Assembly (NCBI GenBank): GCA_947593615.1
Contig: CANQDR010000004.1
Coordinates: 25,403-89,402 of the forward strand
Reading direction: 5' to 3'
DNA: 64,000 nucleotides
Source of the DNA: an uncultured Clostridia bacterium
GTDB lineage: Bacteria > Bacillota > Clostridia > Oscillospirales > Acutalibacteraceae
The notes beneath the pieces were generated by a model. It ran no database searches and was not told where the DNA came from. It was given only the letters and a program-made list of their open reading frames with translations. The stretch's first letter is position 1. Each line of letters starts with the position of its first letter. Both the position numbers and the translations under genes were made by a program. Shown here piece by piece: positions 52,708 through 62,800 of the stretch.

Positions 52708-54030
52708 ATGAAATTAAGCGGTGTCAGAGTTCCGCACAGAAAAAATACTGCGGACAGCATACCACAAAAGCTACCTCTGCCCGAAACGGTGGTTATTCCG
52801 ATGTCTATGCATATCGGCAAGCCTGCCGTACCGACGGTTAAAGCAGGCGAGAGGGTTACTGTGGGACAGCTTATCGGTACGGCTGACGGCTTCATCAGTG
52901 CGCCAGTACATTCAAGTGTATCGGGAAAAGTAAAAAAACTTGATGAAATCACAATGTCAGGCGGAATGAAAGCAAAAGCAGTTGTAATTGAAACAGACGG
53001 TGAGCAGGAGGTTTGTGAAAGCGTAAAGCCTCCTGTTGTGACCGATTTTGAAAGCTTTATAAATGCAGTAAAGGAAAGCGGCGTCGTCGGTCTTGGAGGA
53101 GCAGGATTTCCGACCTTTGTAAAGCTCGGTGTAAAGGATTTATCGGCGGTTGAAGCGATAGTAATCAACGCTGCAGAATGTGAGCCGTACATAACCTCAG
53201 ATACAAGAACAATGCTTGACAAAGCGGAATATATTTCAAAAGGAATTGACCTGCTTCAGAAGCACCTCGGTGTAAAGCGTATAATTATAGGAATTGAAAA
53301 CAACAAAAAGCCCTGCATTGACAAGATGACAGAGCTTGCAAGCGGCAAAAGCGGCGTTGAGGTAAAGGTACTTCCCTCGGTTTATCCGCAGGGCGGTGAA
53401 AAGGTACTTGTATATAACACCTTAGGAAAGATTATTCCGAAGGGAGGTTTGCCTCTTGATGTGGGTGCAATTGTAATCAACTGCACTACACTTGCAACGA
53501 TAGCAGAATATATTGAAACAGGTATGCCGCTTGTTGAAAAATGTATTACTGTTGACGGCTCTGCCGTTAAAGAACCGAAAAATGTAATAGCTCCCATAGG
53601 AACTCCGATTGAAAAGCTGTTTGACTTTTGCGGAGGTTTTAGGTCGGAGCCGAAAAAAGTGCTTTATGGCGGCCCGATGATGGGTATAGCCGTGCCGTCC
53701 CTTGATGCTCCTGTGCTTAAAATGACAAATGCAGTAATAGCAATGGATGAAAAAGACGCAAGACCGCCAAAGACTACAGCCTGTATTAACTGCGGCGCGT
53801 GCGTAAACCATTGCCCTCTGCGGCTTGACCCGCGTGAAATTTCAAAGGCTTATAAGCTTGATTTGTGTGATGAGCTTAAAAAGCTGTGCGCTGATTTATG
53901 CATGGAGTGCGGATGCTGTGCGTATGTCTGTCCTGCAAACAGACAAATTGTTCAGACCAACAAGCTTGCAAAGGCTAAACTAAATAAATATTTAAGAGAA
54001 CAAAAGGCAGAAAAGGAGGACAAAAAATGA
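52708..54030 (+). CDS. rnfC: Rnf electron transport complex subunit C
   Basis: The 440-residue subunit is the soluble NADH/FMN and Fe-S subunit. It has the GGAGFPT flavin/NADH site, and two 4Fe-4S motifs (CINCGACVNHCP, CMECGCCAYVCP) near residues 355 and 397. It accepts electrons between ferredoxin and NAD. Shine-Dalgarno GGAGGATAGG. ATGA overlap with rnfD. Confidence 0.97.
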   Translation: MKLSGVRVPHRKNTADSIPQKLPLPETVVIPMSMHIGKPAVPTVKAGERVTVGQLIGTADGFISAPVHSSVSGKVKKLDEITMSGGMKAKAVVIETDGEQEVCESVKPPVVTDFESFINAVKESGVVGLGGAGFPTFVKLGVKDLSAVEAIVINAAECEPYITSDTRTMLDKAEYISKGIDLLQKHLGVKRIIIGIENNKKPCIDKMTELASGKSGVEVKVLPSVYPQGGEKVLVYNTLGKIIPKGGLPLDVGAIVINCTTLATIAEYIETGMPLVEKCITVDGSAVKEPKNVIAPIGTPIEKLFDFCGGFRSEPKKVLYGGPMMGIAVPSLDAPVLKMTNAVIAMDEKDARPPKTTACINCGACVNHCPLRLDPREISKAYKLDLCDELKKLCADLCMECGCCAYVCPANRQIVQTNKLAKAKLNKYLREQKAEKEDKK

Positions 54031-54947
54031 ATAAACTAATATCCTCTGTTTCTCCGCACATTTCATCTTCGAGAACAACGCAGAAAATTATGCTTGACGT
54101 GCTTATAGCCCTGTTGCCGGCAGGCGTTGCATCAGTCATAATCTTCGGAGCAAGGTCGCTTCTCGTTATCGGTGTGTGCGTTGCTGTATGTGTTATATCC
54201 GAGTGGGTGTTTGAAAAGATCTGTAAAAAGGATAATACCGTACCCGACCTTTCGGCAGTTGTAACGGGCGTTCTGCTCGCCTACAACCTGCCCGTATCCA
54301 TTCCGCTGTGGCAGGCGGCTTTCGGCAGTATGTTCTCAATAGTTGTTGTAAAACAGCTTTTCGGCGGAATAGGCCAGAACTTTGCTAATCCGGCAATTAC
54401 CGCAAGAATTGTGATGATGACAGCATTTTCGGGAACTATGACAACTTGGACGTTCCCCGACGCTTCCTCAAGCGCAACTCCGCTTGCGCTTATGTTCAAG
54501 GGAGAATTTAATTCTCTGCCTTCCTACACTGATATGCTTTTAGGATTTCGAGGCGGATGTCTTGGAGAAACCTGTACGATCGCTCTGCTTGCAGGCGGAA
54601 TTTATCTTATTGCAAGGCGTGTTATAACCTGGCACACACCCGTTGCATTTATAGGCACGGTACTTGTTATGTCGCTGATTTTTGACAAAGCACCGCTCTA
54701 TCAGCTTATGTCGGGCGGACTTATTATAGGCGCATTCTTCATGGCTACCGACTATGCAACAACTCCATGCACAAAATGGGGCAAGGTGATTTTCGGAGTA
54801 GGCTGCGGTCTTATTACAATACTAATCAGATTCTGGGGTACTTCTCCCGAGGGCGTGTCGTACTCAATTCTGCTGATGAACATTTTTACGCCCTACATTT
54901 CAAGGCTTACACGCTCAAAGCCTCTTATCGGAGGTGACAGGCGGTGA
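54027..54947 (+). CDS. rnfD: Rnf complex subunit D
   Basis: The 306-residue subunit has about eight to nine membrane spans and the flavinylation site SSSATPLAL, with Thr151 as the predicted covalent FMN acceptor. Forms the ion-translocating core. Overlaps rnfC and rnfG. Confidence 0.97.
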   Translation: MNKLISSVSPHISSSRTTQKIMLDVLIALLPAGVASVIIFGARSLLVIGVCVAVCVISEWVFEKICKKDNTVPDLSAVVTGVLLAYNLPVSIPLWQAAFGSMFSIVVVKQLFGGIGQNFANPAITARIVMMTAFSGTMTTWTFPDASSSATPLALMFKGEFNSLPSYTDMLLGFRGGCLGETCTIALLAGGIYLIARRVITWHTPVAFIGTVLVMSLIFDKAPLYQLMSGGLIIGAFFMATDYATTPCTKWGKVIFGVGCGLITILIRFWGTSPEGVSYSILLMNIFTPYISRLTRSKPLIGGDRR

Positions 54948-55480
54948 AAAACACGTTCAAAGAAATCATAAAACCTGTGCTTGTGCTGACCGGCATTTGC
55001 CTTGTCGTGTCGGCACTGCTTGCATATGTAAATACGGTGACCTCACCGATTATTGCAGAAGCCGAGCAAAAGGCGGCGCAAGAGGCTATGGCTGAGGTTT
55101 TGTCGGAAGCAGACGCGTTTAAACAGGTTACAATTGACGGTATGCCGGAGAGAGTAACTGAGATTTACCGTGCCGAAAACGGCGCAGGATATGTGTTTAT
55201 GCTTACGACAAAGGGTTACGGCGGCGATATGAAGCTGATTTGCGGAATTAAAGCTGACGGTGTAATTGAAGCCTGCAAAACGCTTTCACACTCAGAAACA
55301 AGCGGACTCGGCTCTAAAACCGCCGAGGATCCTTACAGAAGCCAATACAGCGGAAAAACCTTAGACACACTCAGTGAGGTTGATGCAATTTCGGGAGCAA
55401 CAATTTCTTCCACAGCATACAAAAGCGCAGTTGAGGATGCATTTGCGGCGTTTAATTCAGTAAAGGAGGCAGAGCAATGA
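54944..55480 (+). CDS. rnfG: Rnf complex subunit G
   Basis: The 178-residue protein has one N-terminal membrane span and an extracellular FMN-binding domain with SGAT (Ser150-Gly-Ala-Thr153; SGATISS), the ApbE-dependent FMN attachment site. GTG start overlapping rnfD. Confidence 0.97.
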   Translation: MKNTFKEIIKPVLVLTGICLVVSALLAYVNTVTSPIIAEAEQKAAQEAMAEVLSEADAFKQVTIDGMPERVTEIYRAENGAGYVFMLTTKGYGGDMKLICGIKADGVIEACKTLSHSETSGLGSKTAEDPYRSQYSGKTLDTLSEVDAISGATISSTAYKSAVEDAFAAFNSVKEAEQ

Positions 55481-56154
55481 ACAAAAGACAGAATTTTTTA
55501 AAGGGTATAATCAAGGAAAATCCCGTTCTTGTCCTTGTGCTCGGTACCTGTCCTACGCTTGCAGTTTCAACAAGCGTTACAAGTGCTCTCGGAATGGGAG
55601 CGGCAGCTACGGTGGTACTGCTCTGCTCAAACATAGTAATTTCGGCTCTGCGCAAGGTGATTCCCGATAAGGTGAGAATACCCTGCTACATAGTATTGAT
55701 TGCAGGCTTTGTAACAATGGTCCAGATGCTTGTCAAAGCGTTTGCTCCTGCACTTGACAAGGCGCTCGGAATTTACCTTCCGCTAATAGTAGTAAACTGC
55801 ATTATACTCGGACGTGCCGAGATGTTTGCAAATAAAAACAAAGTAATTGATTCCGCAATTGACGCGCTCGGAATGGGTGCAGGCTTTACACTTGCCCTGC
55901 TTCTTATGGCTACAATCCGCGAGGTGCTTGGCAACGGAACTTGGATGGGAATTGAGATTCCCGTGCTTGCCGACAACAACATTTCGATTATGACGATGGC
56001 ACCGGGCGGTTTCCTTGTGTTCGGTATTCTTATTGCGATTGTAAATAAAATTACCGGCGGCAAAAAAACCAAAAAGGACTTCGGGTGCGCAGGTTGTCCG
56101 TCGGCTGAAATCTGCGGAAAAGCCTCCTGCGGAGAAAAGGAGGAAGCTAAATGA
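55477..56154 (+). CDS. rnfE: Rnf complex subunit E
   Basis: The 225-residue protein has six membrane spans (RnfE/NqrD family) with the conserved LGTCPTLAVST and YLPLIVVNC(IILGRAE) segments; the latter's Cys is shared with RnfA and implicated in an intramembrane Fe-S site. A basic-Cys tail (CAGCPSAEICGKASC) follows. Confidence 0.96.
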   Translation: MNKRQNFLKGIIKENPVLVLVLGTCPTLAVSTSVTSALGMGAAATVVLLCSNIVISALRKVIPDKVRIPCYIVLIAGFVTMVQMLVKAFAPALDKALGIYLPLIVVNCIILGRAEMFANKNKVIDSAIDALGMGAGFTLALLLMATIREVLGNGTWMGIEIPVLADNNISIMTMAPGGFLVFGILIAIVNKITGGKKTKKDFGCAGCPSAEICGKASCGEKEEAK

Positions 56155-56741
56155 CAAAATTCATTATAATTATGCTTTCCGCCGTCTTTATAAACAACTA
56201 CGTGTTGTCACGTTTTCTCGGAATTTGTCCGTTCCTCGGCGTATCCAAAAAGCTCAATCAGGCAACGGGAATGAGCATTGCGGTAATTTTTGTAATGCTT
56301 ATGGCTACGGCTGTAACCTGGCCAATACAAACATATTTGCTCGACCCGAACAATCTCGGTTATTTACAGACTATCGTATTTATCCTTGTAATTGCTGCGC
56401 TCGTTCAGCTTGTAGAAATTATATTAAAGAGATATATTCCTTCGCTTCACAAATCTCTCGGTGTATATCTTCCTTTGATTACAACAAACTGTGCCGTACT
56501 CGGCGTTACTATTCTTAATATTGACGAGGGATATACCTTTGCAGAGTCTATGGTAAATTCACTCGGAAGCGGACTCGGATTTTTCCTTGCTATGGTAATG
56601 TTTTCGGGCGTTCGCTCAAGAATTGAGGGTGCAGATATTCCCAAGGCGTTTCAGGGACTTCCGGTAACGCTTGTAGCGGCGTCAATAACATCGCTGTCGT
56701 TCCTTGGATTTTCGGGCGTTATTGATAATCTTTTTGCGTAA
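56151..56741 (+). CDS. rnfA: Rnf complex subunit A
   Basis: The 196-residue protein has six membrane spans, with NNYVLSRFLGICPFLG and GVYLPLITTNCAVLG, the RnfA/NqrE signature. Pairs with RnfE in the membrane. Overlaps rnfE by 4 bp. Confidence 0.97.
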   Translation: MTKFIIIMLSAVFINNYVLSRFLGICPFLGVSKKLNQATGMSIAVIFVMLMATAVTWPIQTYLLDPNNLGYLQTIVFILVIAALVQLVEIILKRYIPSLHKSLGVYLPLITTNCAVLGVTILNIDEGYTFAESMVNSLGSGLGFFLAMVMFSGVRSRIEGADIPKAFQGLPVTLVAASITSLSFLGFSGVIDNLFA

Positions 56742-56755
56742 CGGAGGTGCTGATA

Positions 56756-57586
56756 ATGAATGAAATTTTAACCGCGGTCATCCCCGTTGTGATTATCGGC
56801 ATAATCTGTGCCGTTGTGCTTGTAGCAGCTTCAAAGTTTATGGCTGTAAAGGAAAACGAAAAAATTCCTGAAATTCGCGAGTGCCTGCCCGGTGCAAACT
56901 GCGGAGCCTGCGGATTTGCAGGCTGTGACGGTTACGCAAAGGCGCTTGCTGAAGTTGAGGGCACGGCAACAAACCTTTGTGTTCCGGGAGGCGACTCCGT
57001 TTCACGAAAATTAAGTGAAATTCTCGGCGTTGAATTTGAGGATGTTGTTGAAAAGGTTGCTGTTGTGCATTGTGCAGGCGACTGCAACTATACACAGGAC
57101 AGAGTTGAGTACAATGGTATTGAGAGCTGTGCTGCGGCAAAACTGATTTTCGGCTCTAAGGGAGAATGTCCCTACGGCTGTATGGGTCTGGGCGACTGTG
57201 TAAGCGTTTGCCCTAACAATGCAATTTGCATTGAAAACGGCATCGCTCACATCAACACAAGGCTGTGTGTTGGATGCGGACTTTGTACAAAAGCCTGTCC
57301 GAATCACCTTATTTCATTGATGGATGATGTTGAAAGGGTTGTCGTAACCTGCAGTAACAAGGATAAAGGCGCTCAAACGCGCAAGGCCTGCAAAAACGGC
57401 TGTATCGGATGCAGAAAATGTGAAAAGGTTTGCCCGTTAGGCGCGATTAAGGTTGTTGATAACCTCGCCGTAATTGACTACTCAAAATGTCCCGACTGTG
57501 ATGACTTCGGCGTATGTGCAAGGGAGTGTACCACAGGCTGTATTGTTATTTCGGATTTCAGCGGTTTTCATCGTGTTAAAAATTGA
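56756..57586 (+). CDS. rnfB: Rnf complex subunit B
   Basis: The 276-residue ferredoxin-oxidising subunit has an N-terminal membrane span, a 4Fe-4S domain (CLPGANCGACGFAGCDGYA), then repeated ferredoxin motifs (CPYGCMGLGDCVSVCP, CVGCGLCTKACP, CKNGCIGCRKCEKVCP and a Cys-rich tail). ATG 56756 follows GGAGGTG; a GTG at 56747 lies within that signal. Last gene of rnfCDGEAB; a strong terminator follows. Confidence 0.96.
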   Translation: MNEILTAVIPVVIIGIICAVVLVAASKFMAVKENEKIPEIRECLPGANCGACGFAGCDGYAKALAEVEGTATNLCVPGGDSVSRKLSEILGVEFEDVVEKVAVVHCAGDCNYTQDRVEYNGIESCAAAKLIFGSKGECPYGCMGLGDCVSVCPNNAICIENGIAHINTRLCVGCGLCTKACPNHLISLMDDVERVVVTCSNKDKGAQTRKACKNGCIGCRKCEKVCPLGAIKVVDNLAVIDYSKCPDCDDFGVCARECTTGCIVISDFSGFHRVKN

Positions 57587-57895
57587 TAATAATATTAAAA
57601 CTATTATTTTACAACCACGACTTTATCTGTCGTGGTTGTTTTTAATTATGCAGTTATATCATCAATTGCATAATAAATCGTTTTTTGATATTAAAATAAT
57701 AAATGATTTACAAAAAGTCAATATAATGCATATGGTCAATGGTTTTGTGCAAAATATATATTAAATAAAAGAAATGATTTATAAACAATAATCAAGCTGT
57801 AAAAAGCTATATCGGCATTGCTTTGATATAAGTCTTAAAAATAAATAAACTGATTACTTTACAAATATAAAGCGGTTACGCTCGGGGGAATAACA
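57587..57895 (+). other. 309-bp intergenic region between rnfB and glutathione peroxidase
   Basis: Contains the rnf terminator (57611-57643), an 8-bp inverted repeat ATTATGCA/TGCATAAT (57645-57652 and 57667-57674) and a weak TTGATA-17-TAAACT promoter candidate (57823-57851). No gene seen. Confidence 0.5.
57611..57643 (+). terminator. Terminator of the rnf operon
   Basis: ACAACCACGAC (57611-57621) with GTCGTGGTTGT (57629-57639), then TTTT. Confidence 0.92.
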
Positions 57896-58393
57896 ATGAA
57901 TATTTATGATTTCAAGGTAAAAGACGCAAAGGGAACAGAAGTCGCTCTCTCTGATTACAAGGGCAAGGTTCTGCTTATCGTCAATACGGCAACGAGCTGC
58001 GGTTTTACTCCGCAGTACGAAGGTTTGCAAAAGCTGTACGAAAAATATCGGGAACAGGGTTTTGAAATTCTTGATTTTCCCTGTAATCAATTTGGTAATC
58101 AGGCTTCCGGTTCGGAAGACTCAATAGTCAGTTTTTGTCAGTTGCGTTACGGTGTCACATTTAGGCAGTTTGCAAAAATAGAAGTTAACGGTGAAAATGA
58201 GAACCCATTATATACCTATTTAAAATCGCAGAAAGGCGGAATAATGGGAAACAAAATTAAATGGAATTTTACAAAGTTTCTTGTAGACAAAGAAGGAAAT
58301 GTAGTTGAACGTTATGCTTCTACGGTAGAGCCTGAAAAAATAGAGAGCAGAATTAAGGAGTTATTGTCAGTCGACTATGCCTATGCAAACTAA
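57896..58393 (+). CDS. Glutathione peroxidase family protein
   Basis: The 165-residue thiol peroxidase has catalytic Cys35 (TATSCGFTPQYEGL; Cys, not selenocysteine) and the FPCNQFGNQ segment. In anaerobes these usually use thioredoxin rather than glutathione. Shine-Dalgarno GGGGGAA. The only oxidative-defence gene in the window. Confidence 0.93.
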   Translation: MNIYDFKVKDAKGTEVALSDYKGKVLLIVNTATSCGFTPQYEGLQKLYEKYREQGFEILDFPCNQFGNQASGSEDSIVSFCQLRYGVTFRQFAKIEVNGENENPLYTYLKSQKGGIMGNKIKWNFTKFLVDKEGNVVERYASTVEPEKIESRIKELLSVDYAYAN

Positions 58394-58423
58394 AAACCCT
58401 GCCCTATGAAAATAGGGCAGGGT
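58391..58423 (-). terminator. Terminator of tcdA (minus)
   Basis: ACCCTGCCCTA (58396-58406) and TAGGGCAGGGT (58413-58423); on the minus strand the stem is followed by TTTTT, so it ends the tcdA transcript, and may also stop the convergent peroxidase. Confidence 0.85.
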
Positions 58424-58469
58424 GTGCAGTATGGTACAAAATACGTTATAAAGTTTGATAAAATTTTTA

Positions 58470-59231
58470 TCAGCATTTAGTATAGATCAGATCCTTAATT
58501 ACCTCGCCTGCAATAATTAATCCTGCAACCGACGGTACAAAAGCGTTGCTTCCCGGCACCTGTCTGCGCTGTATGCATTTTCTTGCGGTGTCCGTCGGAC
58601 TGATAGGATTTGTATGATCGCTTATTTCCGTATCGTCAATAGGGGTGAGGGGCTTTTCCTTAGAATAGACAACTTTCAGACTGCGTACTCCGCGTTTCTT
58701 GAGTTCATATCTCATAACCCTTGCAAGCGGACAAACAGATGTTTTGTAAATATCTGCAACTTCAAATGCCGCAGGATTCATTTTATTGCCTGCTCCCATA
58801 GAGCAGATAATAGGGGTATCGGCAGCCTTTGCATTCATAACAAGTTCAATTTTTCCTTTTACCGTATCAATAGCGTCAACAATATAATCGTATTCCGAAA
58901 AATTGAAATTATGTGATGTTTCAGGCATATAGAATGACTTGTGTTTAACTACTTTAACATCGGGATTAATTTCATAAATACGCTCCTCAGCTACGTCAAC
59001 CTTATATTTACCTAATGTTTTATGAGTTGCATAGATCTGACGGTTAATGTTTGTAAGGCATACTTTATCATCATCAATTAAATCAATAGCGCCGATTCCG
59101 CTTCGTACAAGTGCCTCAACGGTATAACCTCCAACGCCGCCTATTCCAAAAACGGCAACCCTTGAGTTTTTGAGCTTGTCTATTCCGTCTTTGCCTATGA
59201 GTAACTGAGTTCTTGAAAACTGGTTTAACAT
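58470..59231 (-). CDS. tcdA: tRNA threonylcarbamoyladenosine dehydratase (ThiF/TcdA family)
   Basis: The 253-residue E1-like protein cyclises t6A to ct6A in tRNA. It has the P-loop-like GIGGVGGYTVEALVRSGIG and VDAIDTVKGKIEL, and FxR-type residues typical of TcdA. ATG 59231 is set by GGGAGAA; a longer frame to 59246 has no Shine-Dalgarno. Confidence 0.92.
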   Translation of the reverse strand: MLNQFSRTQLLIGKDGIDKLKNSRVAVFGIGGVGGYTVEALVRSGIGAIDLIDDDKVCLTNINRQIYATHKTLGKYKVDVAEERIYEINPDVKVVKHKSFYMPETSHNFNFSEYDYIVDAIDTVKGKIELVMNAKAADTPIICSMGAGNKMNPAAFEVADIYKTSVCPLARVMRYELKKRGVRSLKVVYSKEKPLTPIDDTEISDHTNPISPTDTARKCIQRRQVPGSNAFVPSVAGLIIAGEVIKDLIYTKC

Positions 59232-59300
59232 ACTTAATTCTCCCAAATATAAAATAAACCTTCGTTCACTGATTAAACAAGCATATATTATATATTCAAA

Positions 59301-59738
59301 TTAAATTACATAGTTGTTAACGTATTTATCTCTCTGATTATCCAGAATATCCTGAAGCGTAATTCCGTCCAGATAATCGCAAATTACCTTTTTTAATCCC
59401 TGCCATACAGGAAGAGTCATACATTCGCTGCTTCGGTTACATTCTATCGGGTCGCGGTCAAGGCAGGCGACAGGAGAAAGGCTTCCCTCAGTAAGCCGCA
59501 GAATATCTCCGACCGTATATTTTTCAGGAGATTTAGCCAGCTTATATCCGCCCTGATAGCCTCTGTTAGTGATAAGAATGTCTGACCTGTTCAGAACAGG
59601 AACAATCTGTTCAAGATATTTTTTAGATATATCCTGACGTGCTGCAATATCCTTTAAAGCAATGTATCCGTCGTTTTGATGTTCCGCAAGGTCTAAAAGC
59701 ATACGCAGAGCATATCTGCCTTTTGTAGAAATTTTCAA
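59301..59738 (-). CDS. Rrf2-family transcriptional regulator
   Basis: The 145-residue regulator has an N-terminal winged helix-turn-helix (KGRYALRMLLDLAEH...DISKKYLEQIVPVL) and three Cys at 92, 100 and 106 (CLDRDPIECNRSSEC), placed like the Fe-S ligands of IscR (92, 98, 104) but spaced 8 and 6. TTG 59738 is the start: AAAGGGTGG precedes it and the promoter's -10 box overlaps the only upstream ATG (59768), which would not be transcribed. No isc or suf genes follow, so its targets are elsewhere. Confidence 0.86.
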   Translation of the reverse strand: MKISTKGRYALRMLLDLAEHQNDGYIALKDIAARQDISKKYLEQIVPVLNRSDILITNRGYQGGYKLAKSPEKYTVGDILRLTEGSLSPVACLDRDPIECNRSSECMTLPVWQGLKKVICDYLDGITLQDILDNQRDKYVNNYVI

Positions 59739-59766
59739 TTTAACACCACCCTTTAGCTTTAATCCC

Positions 59767-59795
59767 ATAATATCATAGATTTAATAGGTTTTCAA
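59767..59795 (-). promoter_or_regulatory. Promoter of the Rrf2 regulator
   Basis: On the minus strand TTGAAA (59790-59795), 17-bp spacer, TATTAT (59767-59772). The -10 overlaps the ATG at 59768 and so rules that start out. Confidence 0.65.
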
Positions 59796-59833
59796 GTGTG
59801 ATGATATAAACTGAAAGCTTATTTATTGAATTT

Positions 59834-62800
59834 TTATACCAAAACCGACGGTAAATCTGCTAAGTACTTTTGAATTTCGGTAGCGTCCATAACATTTACA
59901 GCTCCGTCTTTATTTACATCGCTTACTTCTAGTTTATCTCCTGTGATTTCTTCAATACTCGCGCTGTATTTTTGAATCAGCGTAGCGTCAATCACGCTTA
60001 ATCTTCCGTCACCGTTAGCGTCGCCGAAAATTTTTAGGGCATAACTATCAGATTCTACTTCCGTTGATTCAACAATTTCTCCGGTAAATATTTTTCCATC
60101 GGTCAAAGGAATTTCATTCATTTTTACCGTTCTTAAACGCTCAACGCCATCATTATACTCAGTTACAATATACTCCATAGCACCTTCATCTGTTGCAACA
60201 ATTTTTAACGAATATTTTTGACTTGTCGGCAGAGCTATATATTTTTTCCCATCTTCAACAAAGACATTTATTCCTTGAGCAAAATACTCTGTAATATCGT
60301 TTACTATTCTTACAATTTCCGCTCCTGTTTCGTCGTAAACAAATACATTGACAGGACACTTAATTGCTATTACTTTTGTTCTGCTGGTAACAGTTGAACC
60401 TTGATTTATATCGTAATGACACTTCAGGTTATCAATAGAGCTTTTTGTGGCTAAAGTATCTGAAATTAATCCGTCATAGTCGTCTCTGCTAAAAAGCTTT
60501 ATAATTATGGAATCCCTCTTGGTTTCCAGTGCTTTTACGGTGTGTTCCATAATATAGCTTTGTGTTGCTTTGTGTAGAGCAAAGGCGTTTTCAAATTCGG
60601 CAACCGAAGCATCGTTTCTTTCACTATATAGCTTTGATTCATAATGGTTTAAAGTGTTTATAACATATGGTGAAAATTCCGACATAGCAATCGTTTTGCC
60701 TAGTTCCGCCGCTTTGCCGCTGTTGTTACAAAGAACATCACTTATGCAAAATCCTAATGCTGTACCGGAGCTTAAACCCGTAGTTATCGACGAAAAGGCC
60801 GCCGTTGAAGACAGTGCTGCACCCTTAATTGTTATGGAGCCTACAGACTTAAGAAGGGCTGCTGAAAATTGAGCTTTATATACAGTTTTAAAAACATCAA
60901 GAGTAATATCTTTTGATAGTGATATAACTTCGGTAAAATATTCATCCGACTGCCCGAAGCTTGTATCAAGATTTACATAGTGATTTACAGCACTTTTAAG
61001 CTTTTTTTCAGAATCGGGTATGTTATTATAAAGTTGTTTTATAACGGTTTTGAAATCGTCGTTCATTTCTTTATAGGTGTTTAATATTGAAACGCTGTTA
61101 ATATAATCGGCGATATCGTTGGTGATATTTATGCCAAGTTTAAAGAATGAGTAAAACTGTTGTGTTTTATCTACAACAGCGAAAGCGGAATTGATTTTAT
61201 CGATGCTGACTTTTTCATGCAACTTCTTTAACACGAGATCCCGCAGTTCGTCGTCTACGTTCATTCCGTCGGTTATATATTTGCTTTTCTTTAACAGCTT
61301 GTCAACGGCATTGTCGGGGATTTTTATACCTGTTGTGTTATCTTCCTCAACTATTTCGGAAACTGCGGAAAGAATAGTTTTGTAGTTACCGACCCACTCT
61401 TTTATAACTGGAAGAAGGGAGAGATGTCCCATTTGGTTGACGTTCATCAATTCAACTAAAATATCGGCAAAAACCACTTCATAATAATTATCAAAATCAA
61501 ACGATGAGAATTTAGACCATTTGTATTCGGCATCATTTTTTAGAGTAGCCATTGTCTCCCCGTAGATATTCTTTTTAGAAACCCGATAATCCGGGTTTTC
61601 GGAAACAAAGGAAATATGCTCGTTTGCATTTTTTGTTTCAGGGTTTTCTACCGTGAATGTGTATTGCTCCGTGATTGTTTCAAAACTGTCTGACCTAAGC
61701 GTCACGGTCACCGTATAGGTATTCCCAGACGGCGCAATGTTAATGTTGCGGGGGAACAGCATCAAAACATCGTCAACTGCTTTCCCCACAGACAGTTTAT
61801 CAAACATTACAGTATATGTCTTTACATCCAAGTCACGATCAAATGACAGCCCGTTACCGCTCACCGTAGCTGTCAACGTAATGGGAGCGATATCCTTAAA
61901 CTTTGCTCTTGCTTCTTCGCCATACGGATCGCCGCCAATGCTGGTCAAATCCTTCAATTCATCCGCTAATTTGTTTTCCAACAGCGTATAAATTTCCACG
62001 CAGTCAGATACGGAGGATACTTCGCTGAAGAATCCGCCTTCGGCGTAATACTGCTTGTTATCATAGGTTGCGGTATAGCTAAATTCATTCGGATTTCCGA
62101 CAAAAACGCGGCATGAAGTTCCAAGGTTTATATCATTTTTACTATGTATTAAAACATATTCTATTCCCTCTTTAAGAGCGGTCACCCGCCCGTCATCGCT
62201 CATTTTTATAATGCCGTTATCGTCGTAATAGCCGTCCCACGCGATCTCGCTGTTGTCTACGATTCGGTCGTTAGAATAAACAGGTTCTCCATTAACATAC
62301 GACACATCACGACTGTGAACTACTAGTTGATGGGTTTCTCCGACATTCAATATAGTAACGGGTTCTTCGAAATATAACTGAGTATATGTCTGATCTTCTA
62401 CATAAGTAATCGGTAAGTTAATTAATTCAGGAAACAGATAATTTTCATTTCCCTCCATAGTCCATACACTTTCAAAATCCAACCCTGGAAAAGAACTTTG
62501 ATAACAGAATGCATTTATATCGAAAGATGCAACTCCTTTAGTAATGACCTTTGATGAAACATTACCACTGCCAGCAACGGATTGCGTTGTATTGACATAA
62601 TAGCAATCCGTAATTTTCAGACCACTAACAGATAGTCCAATAATGCCTCCTTCATACCTTCCTGCATATGGATATTTATCCGATTTGGCTAATAATTCCC
62701 CCACGTTATAGCAATCATCAATACTACCACCTTGAACTGAATAACCGCATATTCCGCCAACTTGTGCAACGTAATATGATGTGCTTGATAAATCTCCAAA

